From an uncultured Bacteroidales bacterium (GTDB lineage: Bacteria > Bacteroidota > Bacteroidia > Bacteroidales > UBA932): a stretch of DNA of 64,000 nt. The DNA lies in NCBI GenBank assembly GCA_945487035.1, contig CALYTI010000001.1, forward strand, positions 62,001 to 126,000, given 5' to 3'. The notes under the pieces were generated by a model that was given only the letters and a program-made list of their open reading frames with translations, did not search any database and had not been told where the DNA came from. The translations under genes and the position numbers were made by a program. Shown one piece after another: positions 17,832 to 26,512 of the stretch (positions within the stretch are counted from its first letter, which is position 1; every line of letters starts with the position of its first letter).

Positions 17832-20159
17832 ATGAGAAGAATCACATCAATCCTCCTATTCTGCCTTCTGACGGCCTTGCCGGTGGTGGCACAGAGGGAA
17901 AGAGTATGCTTTGACCAAGGCTGGATGTTTGCCTACGGCCATGCGTCAGACCCCACAAAAGACTTCGGCTGCGGAACAGAGTATTTCAACTATCTGACCA
18001 AGGCCAATTCCATTCACAATGAAGGCCCGTACACCATACGCTTCAATCCGGACGAGCGGTGGAAGGCCGTGGATCTTCCCCACGACTGGGTTGTAGACCT
18101 TGCCTACAGCCGGGATGCGAGCTACAGCCACGGACACAAGCAGGTCGGCTGGAAATTCCCTCAGACCAGTGTGGGCTGGTACAGGAAGACCTTCAATCTC
18201 CCGAAGGAAGACAAGGGCAAGCATTTCCGCATACAGTTTGACGGAATATTCCGCAACGCGCAAATCTGGGTGAACGGCTTTTTCGTAGGCGTGGAGCCCA
18301 GCGGATACATACACCAGGACTACGACATCACCGACTATCTTCTGTTCGGCGACGAGCCGGAGAAGACCAATCTCATCTGCGTGCGCTGCGACGCTTCTCT
18401 CGAGGAGGGATGGTTCTATGAAGGCGCCGGAATCTACCGCCATGTGTGGCTGGAGAAATCCTATCCCCTGCACGTCACGACAGGAGGCACTTTCGTGCAC
18501 TGCACCCTGTCCGAGAACTACACGAAGGCCAGGGTGACTATAGAAACCGAAGTTTGCAACGACTTCAACCACAAGCTTCCGGCTTACAGCGTGGAGCACA
18601 GCATCCTGGATGCCGCAGGAAACGTTGTGGCCCGGGCCGGAGCTGAGGGGAAAGCCCTGCTTGCAAGGGAGAAACACAGCAGCGCGGCAGTCTGCGAAGT
18701 CTCCAGCCCGGCACTTTGGGATATTGACAATCCTAATCTATACAAGGTGGTCACCAGAGTGTTGCTGGACGGAAAGGAAGTAGATCAATTCACCACCCGC
18801 ACCGGTTTCCGTGAGATAGTGCTGGACAAGGACAAGGGCTTCTTTCTCAACGGAAAGCACATCAAGCTCAAGGGCACCAACAACCACCAGGACCACGCCG
18901 GAGTCGGCTCTGCCATTCCGGACGGACTCCAGCGCTACCGCATAGAGCGCCTTAAATGGATGGGGGCCAATGCCTACAGAGCCAGCCACAACCCGATGAC
19001 AGCTGAGCTCCTCGACCTGTGTGACGAAATGGGGATGCTCGTATTCGAGGAAAACCGCCTGCTCGGAATCAACCCTTCCCAGCTCTCAGTGCTGGAGAAT
19101 ATGATCAGACGGGACCGTAACCACCCGTGCATCTTCCTCTGGGGCATAGGAAATGAAGAATGGGGCGTTGAGTGGGAAGATCGCGGCACTGAAATCGCCT
19201 CAAGCATGAGGGAATATGCACACCGTGCAGACAGCACCCGCCCTATGGGAGTCGCCTCTTCCAGCGGCCCTCACATTCTGCGAACCGTCGATGTGGCAGG
19301 ATACAACTACATCAGCCAGCACCCGATTGACGAGCATCGCGCAAACTATCCCGAAAGAATAGCAATGGGAAGCGAAGAAACCACAGGCTGCGGCATCAGA
19401 GGAGAGTATTCCCCGGAATCCGTCGGATTCCCTATGGAACGGGGATGGCAGTTTTACGCCGAGCGGCCTTGGCTGCTCGGCCTCTTCTACTGGACCGGCT
19501 TCGATTATCGAGGCGAACCGACTCCAAGGGAATACCCTGCCACAGGAAGCCAGTTCGGCATTCTCGACTACTGCGGATTCGCAAAGGATGAAGCCTATTA
19601 TCTCAAGTCATGGTGGGGTGACGAGCCTGTTCTGCACATATTCCCACATTGGAACCTGGAAGGACACGAAGGGCAGACCGTCAAACTCAAAGTGTACTCG
19701 AACTGCGACGAAGTGCAGCTTGTCGTGAACGGGAAGAAGCTTGAAAGGAAGAAAATGCCTAAGAACGGCCACCTCGAATGGGACGCCGTGTACAAACCGG
19801 GCTATGTCCAGGCCATAGGATACAAAAACGGCAAGGTGCAGATGAAAAAGCGCATCAACACAGCCGGAGAGCCATCTCAGGTCAAATCAGAGACCCTCAA
19901 ATACGATGATATCTACATTGTCAATGTATCCGTTTATGACAGCAAGGGAAACTTCGCGCCGAAGGCCTGCATTCCGCTGACCGTTGAGATTGAAGGCAAT
20001 GCCCGTATTCTCGGCTTCGGAAACGGAAACCCTGACTTTATGGAAGTCGAGCGTCCGGAAGATCCTCAGGCAAGGTCATTCGGATTCCGGACGTTCAACG
20101 GTATGGCTCAGATTCTGCTGAAATCATCTGACGGCAATTTCACCATGAGCATCGAATGA
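17832..20159 (+). CDS. Glycoside hydrolase family 2 (beta-galactosidase/DUF4982-type)
   Basis: 'KAVDLPHDWVVD', 'KLKGTNNHQDHAGVG', 'IFLWGIGNEEWG'; signal peptide. Confidence 0.88.
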   Translation: MRRITSILLFCLLTALPVVAQRERVCFDQGWMFAYGHASDPTKDFGCGTEYFNYLTKANSIHNEGPYTIRFNPDERWKAVDLPHDWVVDLAYSRDASYSHGHKQVGWKFPQTSVGWYRKTFNLPKEDKGKHFRIQFDGIFRNAQIWVNGFFVGVEPSGYIHQDYDITDYLLFGDEPEKTNLICVRCDASLEEGWFYEGAGIYRHVWLEKSYPLHVTTGGTFVHCTLSENYTKARVTIETEVCNDFNHKLPAYSVEHSILDAAGNVVARAGAEGKALLAREKHSSAAVCEVSSPALWDIDNPNLYKVVTRVLLDGKEVDQFTTRTGFREIVLDKDKGFFLNGKHIKLKGTNNHQDHAGVGSAIPDGLQRYRIERLKWMGANAYRASHNPMTAELLDLCDEMGMLVFEENRLLGINPSQLSVLENMIRRDRNHPCIFLWGIGNEEWGVEWEDRGTEIASSMREYAHRADSTRPMGVASSSGPHILRTVDVAGYNYISQHPIDEHRANYPERIAMGSEETTGCGIRGEYSPESVGFPMERGWQFYAERPWLLGLFYWTGFDYRGEPTPREYPATGSQFGILDYCGFAKDEAYYLKSWWGDEPVLHIFPHWNLEGHEGQTVKLKVYSNCDEVQLVVNGKKLERKKMPKNGHLEWDAVYKPGYVQAIGYKNGKVQMKKRINTAGEPSQVKSETLKYDDIYIVNVSVYDSKGNFAPKACIPLTVEIEGNARILGFGNGNPDFMEVERPEDPQARSFGFRTFNGMAQILLKSSDGNFTMSIE

Positions 20160-22955
20160 GATGCTCGCCGCCTCGCCATTCCAGGTGACAGCCTCTGAGA
20201 GCAGGACTCCCTCAGGGGTGTGCAGGCGGACGCTCAGGCTGCGGCTTTCCGGCATTCCTTCGAAGCCGCCTTCACGTGCGCCAATTTCCAGACGGCGTGC
20301 GGCATCGTCCCAATGCAGGGCTATGCGGCTGCAGGCGCCCTTCTCGTAGTCGTAGCTCAGCCCGTCATCCTCGTAGAGGGTGAAATCGCCGTCGGCACCG
20401 GCATATACATAAATCTCAATGGCATCAGCCGATGGCTGGGAGCTGTATTCCACAGCCTCGCCGTGAGGCACAACAGCTCCGGCCTTAGCAAAGACAGGGC
20501 ACCAGCCATATGGTGCGGGAACATCGAACCAGGCGCCTTCGGAGTCGAACACTCCCCCGCCGTGCACCTCATACCAGCGGCCTGCAGGCAGGTAGAGCCT
20601 GCGGCTGCGGGAGCCATATTCATAGACAGGGCAGACCAACAGGGCATCACCGAACATATACTGGTCAGAGAGCTTGCGGCAGACAGGATCGTCGCCGAAG
20701 TCCATGGCCATTGCACGCATTATCGTATAATCGTCGAACCAGGTGCGGGAGGCCAGAGTATATATATAAGGTAAAAGGGAGTAACGGTCACGTATGGAAT
20801 TGCATATAGCCTCGTAGGCCGGGCTTCCTTCGGGAGCCACATTCCACGGCTCGCGGAAAGGCCATTGGCCGTGAGCCCGGTAAATCGGGCAGTAGGCGCC
20901 CCACTCGTGCCAGCGTGCCTGCAGCTCGCGCCACTCGTCCAGGTCCGGACCGCCTGAGGACTGGGCCTCCATATAGCGTTTCTCGACGCTGAAGCCGCCC
21001 ACGTCCTGAGTCCAGTACGGAATGCCGCTCAGAGAGAAGTTCAGTCCGGCTGAAATCTGGGTTTTCATATCCTCCCAGCGGGTGCCTATGTCTCCGCTCC
21101 AGGAAGCTGTGGAATAACGCTGGAGGCCGGCGAAGCCGTTGCGCGTCAGGAGGAACACCCTGGTGTCAGGATCCTCGGAACGCTGGCCTTCGTAGATTGC
21201 CTGGGCGTTCATCAGGGCATAGGCATTGAAATAGCGGTCGGAAGGGCCCAGGGCTGTAGGGCCGCAGAGGGCCTTGCGATAGGCCATGTTCGTGCAGTCA
21301 TGGATATTCGGCTCGCTGGCATCCATCCACCAGGCATCCACGCCAAGCACATGGAGATGCTCCTTCATCTGCTTCCAGAAGAGCTCGCGGGCACCCTTGT
21401 CATAGGCGTCATAAAAGGATTGACGGTAGCCCAGCCAGTCCTCGACGCTGTCCCTGAGGGCTGTCTGATAGATCCATCCCTTTGAGTCCATCTCATCGAA
21501 GTGCTCGGTCCCGGCATAGAATTTTGGCCACACGGAAATCATGAAACGGGCTCCGAGAGAGTGTATGCTGTCCACCATTCCTTTAGGGTCGGGATAGCGC
21601 TGCGGGTCAAATTCGTGGCTGCCCCAGGCATCATCCTCCCAATACTGCCAGTCCTGGACTATATTGTCCAAAGGGATATGGCGGCTGCGGAAGCCATTCA
21701 GCACCGAAAGCAGTTCCTGCTGTGAGGTGTAACGCTCACGGGACTGCCAGTATCCCATTGCCCACTTGGGCATTATCGGGGCCTTGCCCGTGAGAGTGCG
21801 GTATCCGCTGACAACCCCGTCGGCATTGTCCGCTGCTATGAACCAGTAATCGACCTGGTCCTGCATCTCGCCCCACCACGACATTGCGTATCGCCGGTCT
21901 TCCGGACGCGGACTCAGGCAGCGCAGGCCGCAGTATGAGACATTGCCATCCGGAATCCATTCAATGTGCAGATGGTTGCGCCTCCCCTGCTCCAGCTCGC
22001 ACCTGAACTTGCAGCTGTTGGGGTTCCAGGCGGTGCGCCATATTTCCGGAACCATCTCGCGTCCGTCCAGCCATAGCCTCATGTAACCGGCATAATAGAG
22101 CAGGAAGCGGTACTGCCCGCTCTCACGTGCCTCCAGGAAGCCGTCGAAGCTTACCTTCGAGCCGTCGAAGTTGAAGTCCGGCGCGCCATTGACCCGGCTG
22201 AGCTCGGGCTCTATGAGATACTCCTGGTCAAGGGCGGTTTCCCTGCGCTCCAGCACCTTGCCGTCAGCCGCTTCGTAGCGCCCGCTCAAAGCGCCTTCGA
22301 CGCCGTCGGAATCATAGAGCGTGAACACTTCGCCCAGCTGGGCATATTCCCTCGGATCTCCCCAGCGGCAGAGCGAATAGCTGTCCCAGAGCAGGCCGTA
22401 ACCCTTCGAGGAGACAACGAAAGGAACTGAGATTTTGGTATTGTACTGATACAGTTCCTCATCCCGGTCACAATAGTCCCATTCGTCGGCCTGATGCTGG
22501 CCCAGACCGTAGAAGCTCTCCTCGGGGTCCGGTCGGAAGGTCTGCAGCACGCTGTATGCCTGCTGGCCACCGGCGCTGTAAGGAGTGAAACTGCGTTCGT
22601 TCTCCGCATTCAGTAGACGCCCTTGCGCATCCCTGAAAACTATATGGCCGTCCCTCAGGTCAATTTCCAGACGCAGGGAGGAAGTTGCAAGTATGAGCAA
22701 AGTGTCGCCCTGCCTTTCCCTGCTCCAGTCAGTGTATGGCTTCTGAGGAAGCACACTGAGGGATTTACGACGAGAGAAGTTCTCCCCCGCAGGCACCGCG
22801 CGTACGTGAACCAGAGAAGGGGAAGCGAAGTTCACGGCCGTCTTCGAGCCGTCTTCAGCGCGGACGGTTACTCCGTCGCGATGATAGCTGACGGGAGAAC
22901 AGGCTGCTATTGAAAGCAGGAGAAGGGGGATAAAGGTCTTAGGGATGGCTATCAT
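20124..22955 (-). CDS. Glycoside hydrolase family 31 with PA14-like insert (alpha-xylosidase/alpha-glycosidase)
   Basis: 'WWMDASEPNIHD' catalytic motif; PA14-like 'FDGFLEARESGQYRFLLYYAGYMRLWLDGREMV'; lipobox SIAAC. Overlaps the GH2 gene tail-to-tail by 36 bp. Confidence 0.88.
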   Translation of the reverse strand: MIAIPKTFIPLLLLSIAACSPVSYHRDGVTVRAEDGSKTAVNFASPSLVHVRAVPAGENFSRRKSLSVLPQKPYTDWSRERQGDTLLILATSSLRLEIDLRDGHIVFRDAQGRLLNAENERSFTPYSAGGQQAYSVLQTFRPDPEESFYGLGQHQADEWDYCDRDEELYQYNTKISVPFVVSSKGYGLLWDSYSLCRWGDPREYAQLGEVFTLYDSDGVEGALSGRYEAADGKVLERRETALDQEYLIEPELSRVNGAPDFNFDGSKVSFDGFLEARESGQYRFLLYYAGYMRLWLDGREMVPEIWRTAWNPNSCKFRCELEQGRRNHLHIEWIPDGNVSYCGLRCLSPRPEDRRYAMSWWGEMQDQVDYWFIAADNADGVVSGYRTLTGKAPIMPKWAMGYWQSRERYTSQQELLSVLNGFRSRHIPLDNIVQDWQYWEDDAWGSHEFDPQRYPDPKGMVDSIHSLGARFMISVWPKFYAGTEHFDEMDSKGWIYQTALRDSVEDWLGYRQSFYDAYDKGARELFWKQMKEHLHVLGVDAWWMDASEPNIHDCTNMAYRKALCGPTALGPSDRYFNAYALMNAQAIYEGQRSEDPDTRVFLLTRNGFAGLQRYSTASWSGDIGTRWEDMKTQISAGLNFSLSGIPYWTQDVGGFSVEKRYMEAQSSGGPDLDEWRELQARWHEWGAYCPIYRAHGQWPFREPWNVAPEGSPAYEAICNSIRDRYSLLPYIYTLASRTWFDDYTIMRAMAMDFGDDPVCRKLSDQYMFGDALLVCPVYEYGSRSRRLYLPAGRWYEVHGGGVFDSEGAWFDVPAPYGWCPVFAKAGAVVPHGEAVEYSSQPSADAIEIYVYAGADGDFTLYEDDGLSYDYEKGACSRIALHWDDAARRLEIGAREGGFEGMPESRSLSVRLHTPEGVLLSEAVTWNGEAASISFDAHGEIAVR

Positions 22956-23033
22956 ATCAGTGTCTTTTAAATCTTAGCGGGTATAAAGTTAGAATTATAT
23001 TCAAAAACAGGATAACCCGAATCAAAATATTGT

Positions 23034-23052
23034 CAAAATAGTATTAGTTTTG
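23034..23052. promoter_or_regulatory. Candidate operator half, upstream of araC-type gene
   Basis: CAAAATAGTATTAGTTTTG; near-identical to CAAAAATAGTATTTGTTTG at 23975-23993. Confidence 0.45.
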
Positions 23053-23087
23053 AAAAAGAATGTGTATTTTTAGGAAAAATTGGACCT

Positions 23088-23963
23088 ATGGCTGATATCC
23101 TGTACGAAATTCCCCAGCTTGCCAAGCAGGACTGCTTCAACATTGTGGAGAGGCACAAAAGCGAATTCACCTATCCGCTTCACAAACACAAGGAATACGA
23201 ACTCAACTTCGTCCAGAACGCAAAGGGCGTCAGGCGAATAGTGGGAGACAGCGTGGAGGAAATCGGAGACTACGACCTGGTGCTGATAGCCGCCGAGGAC
23301 CTGGCCCATGTCTGGGAGCAGGGAAAGTGCGAATCCGATGATATTCGGGAGATTACAGTACAGTTCTCACCCAGCCTGTTTCCTGAGTCCCTGCTGGAGA
23401 AAAACCAGTTTTCATCCATTGCCCGCATGTTCCAGAAGGCCCGGCACGGCCTGGCTTTCCCCCTGGCTGCCATAATGAAGGTTTACGACAGCCTGGACAA
23501 GCTGGTTCAGCAGGGTGACAGTTTCATCCAATTCCTCGAGCTGCTCAAGATAATGTACGAAATCTCCAGGTATGATGCCAGAATACTCTCCAGCAGCTCT
23601 TTTGCCAACGCCCCGAGGGACAACGAAAGCCGCAGAATCAAAAAGGTCAAGCAATACATCAACGACCACCCGTCGGACACTCTGACGCTCGAAACCCTGT
23701 CCGGAATCGCAGGAATGAGCCCTTCCGCCTTCAGCCGCTTCTTTCACACCCGCACGGGAAAGACTTTGACTTCGTATATCAATGACATACGCCTTGGCAA
23801 TGCTGCAAGGGCCCTGGTTGACACGTCCGCCGGCATTTCGGAAATCTGCTACGCCTGCGGCTTCAACAATCTCTCCTATTTCAACCGTACGTTCAAAAAC
23901 AGACGCGGCGTGACCCCAAAGGAATTCAGAGCTTTGTACCGGAAGAAGAAAATCAAAATTTGA
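23088..23963 (+). CDS. AraC family transcriptional regulator
   Basis: C-terminal double HTH 'LSGIAGMSPSAFSRFFHTRTGKTLTSYINDIRLGNAARALVDTSAGISEICYACGFNNLSYFNRTFKNRRGVTPKEFR'. Confidence 0.93.
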   Translation: MADILYEIPQLAKQDCFNIVERHKSEFTYPLHKHKEYELNFVQNAKGVRRIVGDSVEEIGDYDLVLIAAEDLAHVWEQGKCESDDIREITVQFSPSLFPESLLEKNQFSSIARMFQKARHGLAFPLAAIMKVYDSLDKLVQQGDSFIQFLELLKIMYEISRYDARILSSSSFANAPRDNESRRIKKVKQYINDHPSDTLTLETLSGIAGMSPSAFSRFFHTRTGKTLTSYINDIRLGNAARALVDTSAGISEICYACGFNNLSYFNRTFKNRRGVTPKEFRALYRKKKIKI

Positions 23964-23974
23964 TACATTCTTTG

Positions 23975-24017
23975 CAAAAATAGTATTTGTTTGACTTCAG
24001 ACTTGGTTCTATCTTTG
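23975..24017 (+). promoter_or_regulatory. Bacteroidetes-type promoter with overlapping candidate AraC operator
   Basis: TTTG (23990-23993) ~16 nt before TATCTTTG (24010-24017), matching TTTG/TAnnTTTG; operator-like repeat overlaps the -33 box. Confidence 0.6.
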
Positions 24018-24030
24018 CGCTGTCATAATT

Positions 24031-26484
24031 ATGAAGCACAGAGTAAAACTAACCAATAGCCTGATTTCAGCATTCGCAGGGTTTGCAATATGCCTTCAAA
24101 GCTGTTCTCCTGCAGTTTCAGACCATCAGGAGCATTTCATAGGTACCAATTTCTGGTACGGTCCTATCCTGGCCTCTGACGGACCTGGATCCGACCACGA
24201 GCGCCTGTGCGCCGAACTGGACTCCCTCAAATCACTTGGAATCACCAACCTTCGCGTTCTTGCGGGGGCAGACGGTGAGGACGGAGCAGCAGTGAAGGTA
24301 CGTCCCTCACTTCAAACCGCCCCGGGAGTTTACAACGAGGACCTGCTTAACGGCATCGGGCGCTTCCTGAGCGAACTTGAGAAAAGGGACATGAAGGCCG
24401 TAATCTACCTGAACAATGCCTGGGAATGGTCAGGAGGCTACGGCACCTACCTCGAGTGGGCGGGGGCAGGCAAATGTCCCGACACCCGCACTGACGGTTA
24501 TGTGAAGTATATGGACTTCGTTTCCCAGTTCCCTGTCAACGAAAAGGCGAAGGAACTGTATTGGAACCATCTCCGCTTCATTGTCGGCAAATTCAAGGAT
24601 TCCAAGGCAATTTATTCCTGGCAGATAGCCAATGAACCGCGCTGCTTCAGCGGCAAAAGGGAAAACCAGGACGCCTTCGTGGACTTCATCTGGCGCAGCG
24701 CCGCACTTATTAAAAGCATAGACGCAAAGCATCCGGTTTCTGCCGGAACCGAGGGACGGATGGGCAGCGAGCTGGACATCCATCTCTTCGAAAGACTGGC
24801 TCAGTGCCCCGACATAGACTATCTCAACATACACATATGGCCTTTCAACTGGGGTTGGATACACAGAGACTCGGTGGAAGGGGAACTTCAAAATGCCATC
24901 AGTGAAACGGACAAATATATAGACGAGCACGCAGCCCTCGCGCGTCGCCTGCACAAGAAAATTGCAATTGAGGAATTCGGTTATCCCCGCGACGGCTTCG
25001 CCTTCAGCAAGGGCAGTCCGACTTCGGCGCGCGATGCATACTACTCACATATCTTTGAGCGCATCATAGAATCCGCTGAAAAGGGAGGCGAACTGCTGGG
25101 GTGCAATTTCTGGGGCTGGGGCGGACTGGCCGAGCAGACCCCGGGGCACATCTGGTGGGAGGAAGGTGATGACTATTGCGCGGACCCGTCCCAGGAGGAG
25201 CAGGGCCTCAATTCAGTCTATCTTGCAGACCGCAGTACAATAGAAACCATACGAAAGGCAGCCACAAAGCTTGCAAAGACCGTATGCGTGGAGTTTCCGC
25301 AGCCGGAAAACTGGATGATGTGCGGCACTCCCGCCCCTGGCGTAAAGGTTGATTTCTTCTGCGCCGAGAACTGCAAACTCAGGGCGGCAGCCGCCTTTGT
25401 CAGCGACACCACCCTGATGAGCGGAGGCGACACCATATTATATATATGCAAGGAACTCGAGCTGAAGGCCGGAAAGAGCAGGCGCGTCGAGTTCGAAGCC
25501 CCGAAGGAGCCCGGGTTCTACGAATTCAGGCTGTCAGTCGAAGATGCGGACGGGACGATGCGCCACCGCCGCGAGTTCAACATTGGCATTGACCCGGAGA
25601 AAATCGTCTCCCCGCTCAGCGCGAAGGAGGATTTCGATGCCTTCTGGGAGCAGAGCCTCAAGGAACTCGCCAAGGTGCCTATGGATGTCAGTATGACTCT
25701 TGTCCCGGAGTACAGCACGGCCAGCCGCAATGTTTATGAAGTGGAGTTCAAATCCCTGGGCGGAGCCACTATGGGCGGAATCTACGCAGAACCGGTGCAG
25801 CCGGGCAAGTATCCGGCAATCATTGAATATATGGGCTATGGAGCCGAGCCTTTCCATTACTGGGGAGACGAAAATCCTCAGACTGTCCAGCTGCTGGTCA
25901 GCGTACGCAACCAGGGCATATTCAAAGATGAAGGACGCTGGATACTGCGCGGACTGGACTCAAAGGAGAATTTCTATTACAGAGGCGCGTACTGCGACGC
26001 CGTCAGGGCAATAGACTTCATCTGCAGTCGCGAGAAAGTGGATAGCGAGCGCATAGTCAGCAAGGGCGAGAGCCAGGGAGGCGCACTCTGCTGGATTTCC
26101 GCAGCCCTCGACCACAGGGTGAAGGCCATAGCACCTTCCGTTCCGTTCATGAGCGATTTTGAAGATTACGGGGATATAGTCTATTGGCCGGTGCACGAAG
26201 TGCTGCAGGAGGCCGACAGGCTTGGAATGGACCACGGGCATATATTCGGACTGCTGAGCTATTTCGACATCAAGAATTTCACTTCCAGAGTCGAGTGCCC
26301 GGTACTGATGGCCTTCGGACTGCAGGACCCGACCTGCCCTCCGCACACCAATTTCGCAGGCTACAACATGGTCCGCTCCGAGAAGCAGTGGTACTGCGCA
26401 CCTCTGTGCGGACACGGCATGTGGCAGGAAAGCGAATGGGCAGAAATCCGGGATGCATTCCTGCAAAAATACCTGAATACATAA
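24031..26484 (+). CDS. Bifunctional GH5 (mannanase-like, GH5_7-type) + CE7 acetyl xylan esterase-like
   Basis: GH5: 'SWQIANEPRC', 'KIAIEEFGYPRDG'. CE7: 'RIVSKGESQGGALCWISAALD', 'AFGLQDPTCPP', 'CGHGMWQESEW'. Confidence 0.82.
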   Translation: MKHRVKLTNSLISAFAGFAICLQSCSPAVSDHQEHFIGTNFWYGPILASDGPGSDHERLCAELDSLKSLGITNLRVLAGADGEDGAAVKVRPSLQTAPGVYNEDLLNGIGRFLSELEKRDMKAVIYLNNAWEWSGGYGTYLEWAGAGKCPDTRTDGYVKYMDFVSQFPVNEKAKELYWNHLRFIVGKFKDSKAIYSWQIANEPRCFSGKRENQDAFVDFIWRSAALIKSIDAKHPVSAGTEGRMGSELDIHLFERLAQCPDIDYLNIHIWPFNWGWIHRDSVEGELQNAISETDKYIDEHAALARRLHKKIAIEEFGYPRDGFAFSKGSPTSARDAYYSHIFERIIESAEKGGELLGCNFWGWGGLAEQTPGHIWWEEGDDYCADPSQEEQGLNSVYLADRSTIETIRKAATKLAKTVCVEFPQPENWMMCGTPAPGVKVDFFCAENCKLRAAAAFVSDTTLMSGGDTILYICKELELKAGKSRRVEFEAPKEPGFYEFRLSVEDADGTMRHRREFNIGIDPEKIVSPLSAKEDFDAFWEQSLKELAKVPMDVSMTLVPEYSTASRNVYEVEFKSLGGATMGGIYAEPVQPGKYPAIIEYMGYGAEPFHYWGDENPQTVQLLVSVRNQGIFKDEGRWILRGLDSKENFYYRGAYCDAVRAIDFICSREKVDSERIVSKGESQGGALCWISAALDHRVKAIAPSVPFMSDFEDYGDIVYWPVHEVLQEADRLGMDHGHIFGLLSYFDIKNFTSRVECPVLMAFGLQDPTCPPHTNFAGYNMVRSEKQWYCAPLCGHGMWQESEWAEIRDAFLQKYLNT

Positions 26485-26512
26485 GGAACAAATTCAAATA
26501 AACCCATTTATC

